Under the pieces are notes generated by a model, which did not search any database, was not told where the DNA came from, and saw only the letters and a list, made by a program, of their open reading frames with translations. Shown here in pieces: positions 1 to 6,352 of a stretch of DNA of 9,123 nt. The DNA is from Chloroflexota bacterium. Its GTDB lineage: Bacteria > Chloroflexota > UBA6077 > CF-72. Numbering within the stretch: position 1 is the stretch's first letter; each line of letters opens with the position of its first letter. The DNA is taken from positions 1 to 9,123 of the forward strand of contig JAFAWJ010000265.1 in assembly GCA_019242065.1 (NCBI GenBank), in the 5' to 3' direction. A program made the translations under genes and the position numbers.

Positions 1-6
1 GAGCGC

Positions 7-840
7 TCAGCGCGGCGACTGAGCGATGCCCGGCGTCATGCCGAGCTCGCGCTCGTGCAGTCGCTCCAGCGCGGTGAGTGCCGGATCAAGCGTTTCAGCC
101 AGGTGCGGCGCCACCAGATACCGCAGGCGCGGCTCGGGGCTGGTCGCCGCGTCGATCACCGCGTCAACCACGGGCGACAGGTCGGTCGGACCGGTCGCCA
201 CACGGTGCGACAGGCCGTCGAAATACGCGCGCGTCGGCTCCGCGTACGGCGTCCCCTCGCCGGCCACCAGGCCCAGGTTGCCGCCCATCGCGGTATGGAA
301 CGCGCTGGGATAGACCGAGCTCACGCGGATGCCGAACGGTCGCAGCTCCAGGTCGTAGACGGCCGCGACACAGTCCAGGGCGTGCTTCGAGGCGCAGTAC
401 GCGCCCAGAAAGCCGGTGGTCAGGATGCCGCCGATGGCGTTCATGAAAATCACCCGACCCGACTGCTGTCGGCGCATGTGCGGCAGCACGTCGCGAGTCA
501 CCGCCATGGCGCCGAAGAGGTTGGTGTCGAACACCTCGCGGAGGGTGGGTTCGTCGAGAACTTCGAGGGCGCCCAGGACACCGATGCCGGCGTTGTTCAC
601 CAGCACGTCGAGGCGCTGGTGCTGGTCGACAGTGGCCGCGACCGCGGCGTTGATGCTGCCCTGGTCGGTCACGTCCAGGCGCTGGATGCTCAGGTTCGAG
701 TAGCGTGCCTGCGCCGCGTGCAGCGCGGTGGCGCGCGAGGGGTCGCGGGCGGTGGCGACCACCTGGTCGCCTCGCCGCGCAAACGCCTCGGCGGCGGCCA
801 GGCCGAAGCCCGAGCTACAGCCGGTGATCAGAACGATCAA
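7..840 (-). CDS. Short-chain dehydrogenase/reductase (SDR), catalytic Ser replaced by Ala
   Basis: Classical SDR of 277 residues, the usual size, predicted to be a cytosolic NAD(P)-dependent oxidoreductase. I see the Rossmann dinucleotide motif TGCSSGFG (residues 6-13), an Arg at position 32 after strand 2 that favours NADP, NNAG (82-85), the active-site Asn in TNLFG (107) and YCASK (Tyr148, Lys152). Thirteen residues before the Tyr, where the family has its catalytic Ser, the protein reads MNAIGG, giving Ala135. The codons (GCC preceded by AAC) are unambiguous, so it may be a poor or altered dehydrogenase. The start is TTG at 840-838, because the conserved Rossmann strand begins directly there and the frame further upstream reads non-family sequence inside the preceding gene. 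It overlaps that gene's TGA by three bases (TTGA), with AAGG a few bases upstream, so translation is probably coupled. The substrate cannot be inferred. Family is certain, catalytic competence is not. Confidence 0.9.
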   Translation of the reverse strand: MIVLITGCSSGFGLAAAEAFARRGDQVVATARDPSRATALHAAQARYSNLSIQRLDVTDQGSINAAVAATVDQHQRLDVLVNNAGIGVLGALEVLDEPTLREVFDTNLFGAMAVTRDVLPHMRRQQSGRVIFMNAIGGILTTGFLGAYCASKHALDCVAAVYDLELRPFGIRVSSVYPSAFHTAMGGNLGLVAGEGTPYAEPTRAYFDGLSHRVATGPTDLSPVVDAVIDAATSPEPRLRYLVAPHLAETLDPALTALERLHERELGMTPGIAQSPR

Positions 841-1769
841 CCTACCTTGGCTTCCGCGTATTTGCCGGTGAGCTGCGGGGTGGTGTCGTTGGAGCCCTTT
901 TCCTGTCGCTGAAGTCGCGTTTCGCGCGCCCACGTGCGATGCAGATCGTCGCGCACGCTGATGCGCAGGCGGCCGAGGCCTTCGGTTTCGAGCTCGATCT
1001 TGTCGCCGTCCATGAACGGGTTGAGGCCGCGGTGATTGGTGCCGGTGGCCAGGATGTCGCCGGGCTCGAGGGTATGAATCGACGTCACCCACTCGATGCA
1101 GCGCGGAATCTTGTGCGCCATGTCATCGGTGTTGAAATCCTGAAAGAGGGTGCCGTTGTTCCAGAGCTTGATGGCCAGCTTTTGCGGGTCGGGGATCTCG
1201 TCGGCGGTGACCAGATACGGACCGATGGGCGCGTAGGTCTCGCGCGACTTCATCTGATAGAAGGCCGGCACGCCGCGGGCTGAGCCGTCGATGAAGTTGG
1301 TGTACCCGAAGATGTAGCTCATCGCGTCCGCCTGGGACACGTTGCTGGCGCGCTTGCCGATGACCAGCGCGATCTCGGCTTCGCCTTCGAAGATCGACGC
1401 CTTGACGTCGGTCAGGACCATCGTGTCGCCCTGGCCGATGATCGAGCTGGGCGACTTGGCGAAGGCATTGATGGGGGCCGGCTCCGAGCGGGTGCCGTTT
1501 TCCATGTAGTTGACGGCCATGCAAATGATGTTGCTTGGATGCGGCAGGGGCGGACGGACGCGCACGCTGTCGACGGCCTGACCACGGCCAGTGTTGGCGG
1601 CGTTCTGCAGCGCGGACTTGTAGCGATCGAAATTCTCGATCACACCCTGGATCAGATCCTGGGGCGTCAGGTGGGGGATGTCCTTGACGACGTCTGAAAC
1701 GTCGACCACCTGCGATTGGCCGTTGAGCACGCCGAGGCGAAAGTCGTCTCCGAAGAACAGGAGCTTCAT
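837..1769 (-). CDS. Fumarylacetoacetate hydrolase (FAH) family protein
   Basis: This 310-residue protein has the FAH fold. Members of the family cleave, hydrate or decarboxylate 2,4-dioxo and related acids using Mg2+ or Mn2+. The domain runs from about residue 70 to 285. Metal ligands are visible: Glu130 and Glu132 in GEAEIALVIG, and Asp161 in YTNFIDGSAR. Also present are the family motifs KSRETYAPIGPYLVT (compare K-S-x-D-T-F-x-P-x-G-P) and GDILATGTNHRG. The lid segment reads NYMENGTR, where FAHD1-type hydrolases have NYxxHxxE. The His and Glu of the catalytic dyad are therefore Asn91 and Arg94, so simple C-C hydrolysis is doubtful. A polar tail of about 25 residues follows the domain. The start is ATG 1769-1767, with no convincing Shine-Dalgarno upstream. 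It overlaps the downstream SDR (TTGA) and diverges from the importer operon, which suggests a shared catabolic role. Isomerase, decarboxylase and hydratase remain possible. Confidence 0.88.
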   Translation of the reverse strand: MKLLFFGDDFRLGVLNGQSQVVDVSDVVKDIPHLTPQDLIQGVIENFDRYKSALQNAANTGRGQAVDSVRVRPPLPHPSNIICMAVNYMENGTRSEPAPINAFAKSPSSIIGQGDTMVLTDVKASIFEGEAEIALVIGKRASNVSQADAMSYIFGYTNFIDGSARGVPAFYQMKSRETYAPIGPYLVTADEIPDPQKLAIKLWNNGTLFQDFNTDDMAHKIPRCIEWVTSIHTLEPGDILATGTNHRGLNPFMDGDKIELETEGLGRLRISVRDDLHRTWARETRLQRQEKGSNDTTPQLTGKYAEAKVG

Positions 1770-1853
1770 TCGGCAATTGTGCCGTGGAGGACCAATACAC
1801 GCAAAGCCTAGAGAGGAGTGCGGCGCCGGTGCTTACAATCGCGAGCTACCTGT
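1770..1853. promoter_or_regulatory. Divergent promoter region between FAH-family gene and importer operon
   Basis: These 84 bases separate two divergent transcription units and must hold both promoters. On the plus strand TACAAT (1834-1839) is a good -10 candidate, ending 14 bases before the ATG of the binding protein. A matching -35 is not visible, and the implied transcript would have a leader of only about 7-9 bases. CGGCAATTGTGCCG (1771-1784) has 5-base inverted arms around ATTG and sits directly upstream of the FAH-family start; it could be an operator half or a leader hairpin. No clear -10/-35 pair was found on the minus strand. No regulator gene lies in the window. The promoter role is inferred from layout; the individual elements are weak. 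Confidence 0.45.
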
Positions 1854-3056
1854 ATGCAGACACTTCGACAGCGCGCGTTTCCACTCCTGATGTGTCTGGC
1901 TCTGAGCGGGGGGACCGCGTGTGCCGCGTTGGGCAACTCGTCGGCCAGCTCGAGCGGACCCATCAAGGTTGGCATGGTGACGTCACTCACCGGCAACTAC
2001 GCCCCGCTGGGGACCAACGACAAACTGGCGGCACAGCAGATCGTCGACGGCATCAATGCCAAGAACGGGATCAACGGTCGCACGATCGATCTCGAGATCG
2101 TCGACGACGGCTCGGACCCGAATCAGAGCGTTATTCAGTTCAACAAGGTCATCGGCGATGGCGTGGTCGCGGTCCTCGGGCCGCCGCAGTCGACGGCCGA
2201 CCTGGCCATCAAACCTGTCGCCAACGACAAGAAGATGCCAACCATTTCTCTGGGCGCGGCCGACGACCAGGTGGTGCCGGTGACGTCGTACATGTGGATG
2301 ACGGCGCCACTCTCGAGCCAGGTTGCCAACGTGTGCGTCGCGTCCATGCAGGCCCAGGGCAAAACGAAGCTGGCCATGCTGTACGACACCAAGAACGCAT
2401 ACGCGGTGGCGGGACACGACGCGACGAAGACCGCTCTCGACAAAGCCGGTATCCAGCTGGTCGACGACGAGACGTTCGAGACGACCCAGACCAACTTCGC
2501 GCCACAGTTCGCCAAGATCACCGAAGCCAAACCCGACATGCTGCTGGTGTGGGCCACTGGCGCGCCACCGGTGGTGATCACCAAGGGCTGGGCCGATCAG
2601 AGCAGCGGCATTCCGCTGATGATGACAGCCGCCGAGGCCTCGCCACTGTACGTGCAGCCGTCCGGTCCGGCGGCCGAAGGCGTGTTCGTCGAGGCGTCGA
2701 TGGGCGTGCTCGGCCAGTCACTCCCGGCAGCTAACAAGTACAAGAAGCTGGTCGACGATTTCGCCGGCCCCTTCCAGCAGGCCAACAACTACTACCCGCC
2801 CCAGTTCGCCTGGGACGGCATGGTGGCGACCTCACTGCTGGTCGACGCGATCACGCGCAAGGGTGCCACCAGCGAGCAGATCCGCGACGGACTGGACAGC
2901 GTCGACCTGGACACGCCCGAGGGCCACTACACCTTCACGGCCCAGAAGCACTCCGGGATGCCGGATTCGTCCAACGTGATGGCGGTGGTCAAGGGTGGTC
3001 AGTTCGTGCCAGCGCCAGGCGTGACCCAGGACCAGCTCACCATGGCCGGCCAGTAA
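1854..3056 (+). CDS. HAAT-type ABC transporter substrate-binding lipoprotein (LivJ/LivK-like)
   Basis: Extracytoplasmic ligand-binding component of the importer encoded downstream, 400 residues from ATG 1854. The N-terminus is a signal peptide: basic MQTLRQR, then a hydrophobic stretch, then GTAC with Cys23 as the probable lipid-anchored residue. A Ser-rich linker (28-34) follows. The lipobox is imperfect (Gly at -3), so ordinary signal-peptidase cleavage is possible. The mature part begins IKVGMVTSLTG, the typical first strand of type I periplasmic-binding folds, and continues with AAQQIVDGINAKNGINGR and VAVLGPPQS as in the leucine-binding family. In the ligand-contact region it reads SLGAAD where LivJ has TPAAT, so the Thr that contacts amino-acid ligands seems to be missing. 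The ligand may not be a branched-chain amino acid. An in-frame GTG at 1818 would add 12 residues, but it directly abuts a purine run with no spacing. No Shine-Dalgarno precedes ATG 1854. The gene leads the operon, 12 bases before livG. Confidence 0.9.
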   Translation: MQTLRQRAFPLLMCLALSGGTACAALGNSSASSSGPIKVGMVTSLTGNYAPLGTNDKLAAQQIVDGINAKNGINGRTIDLEIVDDGSDPNQSVIQFNKVIGDGVVAVLGPPQSTADLAIKPVANDKKMPTISLGAADDQVVPVTSYMWMTAPLSSQVANVCVASMQAQGKTKLAMLYDTKNAYAVAGHDATKTALDKAGIQLVDDETFETTQTNFAPQFAKITEAKPDMLLVWATGAPPVVITKGWADQSSGIPLMMTAAEASPLYVQPSGPAAEGVFVEASMGVLGQSLPAANKYKKLVDDFAGPFQQANNYYPPQFAWDGMVATSLLVDAITRKGATSEQIRDGLDSVDLDTPEGHYTFTAQKHSGMPDSSNVMAVVKGGQFVPAPGVTQDQLTMAGQ

Positions 3057-3068
3057 CCCGAGAACCGC

Positions 3069-3836
3069 GTGATCCTCGAAGCCCAGGGGCTCACGCGCCG
3101 CTTTGGCGGAGTGCTCGCGGTCAATGCGGTCAGTCTGCGTGTCGCCGAGGGCGAGCTGGTGGCGGTGATCGGGCCGAATGGCGCTGGCAAATCGACCCTC
3201 TTCCACCTGATCAGCGGCCACCTGCGAGCCGATGCGGGCCGCGTCTCGCTGCGTGACCAGGACGTCTCGGACCTGTCGCCCGATCAGCGTGCCCGCCTCG
3301 GCATGGCCATCGCCTTCCAAACGGTGCGGCTGTTCCGAGGGATGACCGTGCTGGAAAACGTGATGGTGGGTGGCCACGCCTGGACCCGGCAGGGATTCGT
3401 CAGCGCGTTTTTGAGCTTGCCCGGCCAGCGTCGCGAGGAGGCCGCGCTCCGCGCCGAAGCCATGCGCGCGGTGCAGCTTGTCGGGCTCGAAGCCGAGGTC
3501 GACACGCTGGCCGAATCGCTGCCGCTGGGCGTGCAGCGCGAGATCCAGGTCGCGCGGGCGCTGTGCGGTCGACCGCGCGTGCTCTTGCTCGACGAGCCGG
3601 CGTCAGGTCTGCGTGCCGCCGAACGTGAACGACTTGCCCAATTGATCGAGACGCTGCGCGGTGAAGGCATGTCGATGCTGCTGGTCGAGCACGACGTGGC
3701 GTTTGTCACGCGGCTGGCGGGTCGGATCACCGTGATGGACCGCGGCAACGTGATCGCCGAAGGGACGCCCGCCGAAGTCCAGCGCGATCCGGCAGTGATC
3801 GGCGCGTACCTGGGGCAGGATCGAGCGCGTGCTTGA
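3069..3836 (+). CDS. livG: Branched-chain amino acid-type ABC transporter ATP-binding protein LivG
   Basis: Cytoplasmic ATPase subunit of the HAAT importer, 255 residues, normal length. Motifs in order: Walker A GPNGAGKST (35-43), Q-loop FQ at 83-84 followed by TVRLF as in LivG proteins, Walker B VLLLDEP (171-177), D-loop ASGLRAAE, and His208 in LLVEHD. The long insert between the Q-loop and the signature and the C-terminal AYLGQ are LivG features. The signature helix reads LPLGVQREIQVARAL (151-165) rather than LSYGQQRRLEIARA. Pro for the Ser is, from memory, common in this family, but Leu-Gly-Val instead of Tyr-Gly-Gln is not what I expect. The start is GTG 3069, 12 bases after the binding-protein stop, with only a weak purine stretch upstream. 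Its last eight bases overlap livF. Confidence 0.93.
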   Translation: MILEAQGLTRRFGGVLAVNAVSLRVAEGELVAVIGPNGAGKSTLFHLISGHLRADAGRVSLRDQDVSDLSPDQRARLGMAIAFQTVRLFRGMTVLENVMVGGHAWTRQGFVSAFLSLPGQRREEAALRAEAMRAVQLVGLEAEVDTLAESLPLGVQREIQVARALCGRPRVLLLDEPASGLRAAERERLAQLIETLRGEGMSMLLVEHDVAFVTRLAGRITVMDRGNVIAEGTPAEVQRDPAVIGAYLGQDRARA

Positions 3837-4497
3837 GGTCGAGGACCTGGTGGTGCGCTATGGGCAGGCGACCGCGCTGGACGGGGTCAGCTTGAAGGTC
3901 GGGCGCGGGGAGATGGTGGCGCTGATCGGACCCAATGGCGCCGGCAAGACCACCCTGCTCAATACGGTGTGCGGGCTGCTGGAGCCGACACGCGGCACGT
4001 ATCGACTGCAGGGACGCATCGCCCAGGTGCCCGAAGGTCGCCAGTTGTTTGCCGATATGAGCGTCGAGGACAACCTGCGGCTGGGCGCCTGGCGCGTGCG
4101 CAATCGTGATCCGGGCCGCGTATTCGAGGTGTTTCCGGCGTTGCGCGAGCTGCGACGGCGGGTGGCCGGCACGCTGTCGGGAGGCGAACAGCAGATGGTG
4201 GCGGTGGGTCGCGCGCTGATGGCCGAGCCAGACCTGCTGGCCGTCGACGAATTGTCGCTGGGACTGGCGCCACTGGTGGTCGACGACCTGGCCGAACACG
4301 TGCTGCGGCTGAATCGCGAGCACGGCATGGCGGTGCTACTGGTGGAGCAAAACGCGCGACTGGCGCTCGAGCTGTGTCCGCGGGCATACGTGCTCGAGAC
4401 AGGCCGCGTTGCGCTCAGCGGGAGCTCGGCGGAGCTGGCCGGCAGCCCGGCGGTCCGCGCCGCGTATCTGGGCGGGGCGGCGGACGAAGCGCGCTGA
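3829..4497 (+). CDS. livF: Branched-chain amino acid-type ABC transporter ATP-binding protein LivF (compact)
   Basis: Second ATPase of the importer, expected to pair with LivG under the two permeases. I see Walker A GPNGAGKTT (34-42), the LivF hallmark VPEGR (67-71), a full signature LSGGEQQM (116-123), Walker B as AVDELSLGLAP (Asp140, Glu141) and LLVEQNA in place of the H-loop. At 222 residues it is shorter than the usual 230-240. Compared with E. coli LivF from memory, about 14 residues are missing between Gly62 and Arg63, where the family carries the D-I-T...P..I...G strand and helix, and about four more near residue 90. The Pro normally after the Walker B Glu is Leu142. The start is GTG 3829 inside the end of livG (eight-base overlap), and the stop TGA shares its A with the ATG of livH. 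Function in the complex is near certain; tolerance of the deletion is an assumption. Confidence 0.92.
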   Translation: MLEVEDLVVRYGQATALDGVSLKVGRGEMVALIGPNGAGKTTLLNTVCGLLEPTRGTYRLQGRIAQVPEGRQLFADMSVEDNLRLGAWRVRNRDPGRVFEVFPALRELRRRVAGTLSGGEQQMVAVGRALMAEPDLLAVDELSLGLAPLVVDDLAEHVLRLNREHGMAVLLVEQNARLALELCPRAYVLETGRVALSGSSAELAGSPAVRAAYLGGAADEAR

Positions 4498-5363
4498 TGC
4501 GACTGTTTTTGCAATACCTGGCCAGCGGCATCGCGACCGGATGCACGTATGCGCTGGTGGCGACGGGCTTTGTGGCGATCTATCGCGTGACGCGCGTCGT
4601 CAATTTCGCTCAGGGGGTCTTTGCGGTGCTGGCGGGGATGCTCGTGTACAGCCTGCTCGGCTGGGGCGTGCCACATCTGCTCGCGGAGGTCGCCGCGGTG
4701 CTGGTGGCGGTCGTCGCCGGCGTGATCATCGGCTTCATCGCACTTGGCCGGCGCGGCACGACGCCCCTGGCGAGTCTGATCATCACTCTGGGGCTGGGCA
4801 TCGGCTCGTACGCAGTGCTGATCCTGATCTGGGGCGATCAACCGATCTCGTTCGACGAGCTGCGGGGCAACCTTGACCTCGCCGGCGTCGGCATGCAAGC
4901 GCAATACCTGCTGGTGGCGGCGGTGACCGCCGCGGCCTTTGGCGCGCTCGCGCTCTTCTTCGACCATTCGTACCTGGGTCGTGGGCTGAGCGCCTGCGCG
5001 AGCAATCCGCGCGCGGCGCGACTGGTCGGCATCGACGTCCGGCGCATGGGACTGGTCGCCTTCGGGATAGGCGGGGGACTGGGCGGACTGGCCGGCGTGT
5101 TGCTGACGCCGCTGCAGCCGGTCGCGTTCGACTCCGACGTCGGCATCGCCATCAGTGGATTCGCCGCGGCGATCTTTGGCGGGCTGGTGCGACCAGGCCT
5201 GGCACTCATCGGCGGTCTGGTGCTGGGCGTGGCCGAGGCGCTGGTAGCTGGTTACAGCCAGGCGTCGCTGCAAAGCGGGGTAGCGCTGGTGATCATGCTC
5301 GGGATCATGGTCTGGAGGGCGAGTCGTCAGTCCGTGGTTGCCGACGAGGACACCGCGATATGA
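4497..5363 (+). CDS. livH: Branched-chain amino acid-type ABC transporter permease LivH
   Basis: Integral membrane permease of 288 residues, typical for LivH. The N-terminus has the family pattern SGIATGCTYALVATGF followed by TRVVNFAQG (residues 32-40), a motif shared by LivH proteins. Hydrophobic segments follow at roughly 40-60, 64-82, 92-112, 132-158, 186-206, 212-236 and 240-260. The cytoplasmic coupling loop is visible in GRGLSACASNPRAARLVGIDVRRMG, which contacts the ATPases, and the C-terminal AAAIFGG..RPGLALIGGLVLGVAEA is also standard. The start is ATG 4497, overlapping the livF TGA by one base (TGATG). The frame stays open 5' of this, but that stretch is livF in another frame. The gene ends in ATGA, overlapping livM by four bases, so translation is likely coupled through the operon. 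Confidence 0.93.
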   Translation: MRLFLQYLASGIATGCTYALVATGFVAIYRVTRVVNFAQGVFAVLAGMLVYSLLGWGVPHLLAEVAAVLVAVVAGVIIGFIALGRRGTTPLASLIITLGLGIGSYAVLILIWGDQPISFDELRGNLDLAGVGMQAQYLLVAAVTAAAFGALALFFDHSYLGRGLSACASNPRAARLVGIDVRRMGLVAFGIGGGLGGLAGVLLTPLQPVAFDSDVGIAISGFAAAIFGGLVRPGLALIGGLVLGVAEALVAGYSQASLQSGVALVIMLGIMVWRASRQSVVADEDTAI

Positions 5364-6343
5364 AACGCGGCTTCCCCGGCGGCTGGGGCACGGTCGGCGT
5401 GGTGGTCATTCTGCTGCTGCCGCTGGTGCTGCCCGAGGCGCTGCTCACGATCTTCATCTTCATCGGACTTTCGACGATGGTCGTTTCGGGCCTGTCGCTC
5501 CTGATGGGCTTCGCCGGGCAGGTGTCGCTGGGCCAGGGCGCCTTCTATGCCATTGGCGCGTACACCGCGGCGCTCCTGGCGCGCGACCTGGGCGTGCCGC
5601 CGCTGCTGGGACTGCTGATCGCGCCCGTGGCGACGGCAGGCATCGCATACGTCGTCGGTCTGCCGCTGTTGCGACTGCGGGGCCACTACCTGGCCTTCGC
5701 GACGCTGGCGTTTCAGCTGATCACGCTGTCCGTCCTGGGGGAGGCGCACGACCTGACCGGAGGTGACACCGGTCTGACGGGGATTCCGGCGCTCGGGGTC
5801 GGGCCGATCCTCGTAGAGGGCGCGTTCAAACCCATCGTCTTCGGCTATCTGGCGTGGGGCCTGGCGCTGCTGAGCGTGTTGTTCAACATCCGCCTGGTGC
5901 GTTCTCGACCGGGTCGGGCGTTGCGCGCGCTGGCCAGCAGTGAGGCCGGTGCGCTGGCTGCCGGCGTTCCGGTGGCGCGCTACAAGCTGCAGGTGTTCGC
6001 CTTGTCGGCGGCCTACGCCGGGCTGGCGGGTGGCGTGTATGCGTTTTACGTGTCGTACATCGCGCCAGGCTCGTTCCCACTGGTGACGTCGATCGAGTTT
6101 CTGATCATGGCCACGGTCGGCGGCATGGGCTCGGTGTGGGGCGCGGTGGTCGGTGCAACGCTCGTGACACTGGTCGTGCAGGTGCTGCAGAGCCTGGGGA
6201 CACTACCGGGCATGCCGCTGCGGGCTCCGGCGGTTTTTGCGTATGCGGTCTACGGACTCGTCCTGGTCGGCGTGATGCTGCTGCTGCCTGCCGGAGTCGT
6301 GCCCGCGCTGCGGTCCGTGCGTCGGACTCAGCGACCGTTATGA
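5360..6343 (+). CDS. livM: Branched-chain amino acid-type ABC transporter permease LivM
   Basis: Second permease, 327 residues, within the normal LivM range and without the long N-terminal extension of the E. coli protein. The family core is clear: SGLSLLMGFAGQVSLGQGAFYAIGAYTAALL (about residues 43-73), LPLLRLRGHYLAFATLAF (101-118), the coupling loop GRALRALASSEAGALAAGVPVARYK, and GGMGSVWGAVVGA. In many LivM proteins the middle section has G.tGGs.GL; here the equivalent is DLTGGDTGLTGIP. Several very hydrophobic segments run from residue 12 to about 315, and the tail is basic (VRRTQRPL). The start ATG 5360 forms ATGA with the livH stop. It ends nine bases before the aminotransferase, which therefore appears to belong to the operon. 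Confidence 0.93.
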   Translation: MKRGFPGGWGTVGVVVILLLPLVLPEALLTIFIFIGLSTMVVSGLSLLMGFAGQVSLGQGAFYAIGAYTAALLARDLGVPPLLGLLIAPVATAGIAYVVGLPLLRLRGHYLAFATLAFQLITLSVLGEAHDLTGGDTGLTGIPALGVGPILVEGAFKPIVFGYLAWGLALLSVLFNIRLVRSRPGRALRALASSEAGALAAGVPVARYKLQVFALSAAYAGLAGGVYAFYVSYIAPGSFPLVTSIEFLIMATVGGMGSVWGAVVGATLVTLVVQVLQSLGTLPGMPLRAPAVFAYAVYGLVLVGVMLLLPAGVVPALRSVRRTQRPL

Positions 6344-6352
6344 TGAGCGGCT

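Noticed and set aside
55..912. Plus-strand open frame of 285 codons opposite the SDR
   Set aside because: The minus-strand product has full SDR motifs; the plus-strand translation has no family pattern and is a composition artefact.
841..1092. Longer SDR reading frame starting at 1092
   Set aside because: The extra 84 residues lie within the FAH-family gene in another frame and are Arg/His-rich non-family sequence; the Rossmann fold begins at the TTG at 840.
1818..1853. GTG at 1818 as the start of the binding protein
   Set aside because: The purine run GAGAGGA touches the GTG with no spacing, and the extension adds a Cys- and Arg-rich stretch before a complete signal peptide; ATG 1854 gives a normal one. 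Not fully excluded.
3858..5273. Long open frame on the minus strand (471 codons) across livF and livH
   Set aside because: It is antisense to two clear transporter genes, has a His/Gln/Arg-rich composition with no recognisable domain, and such frames are expected opposite GC-rich coding DNA.
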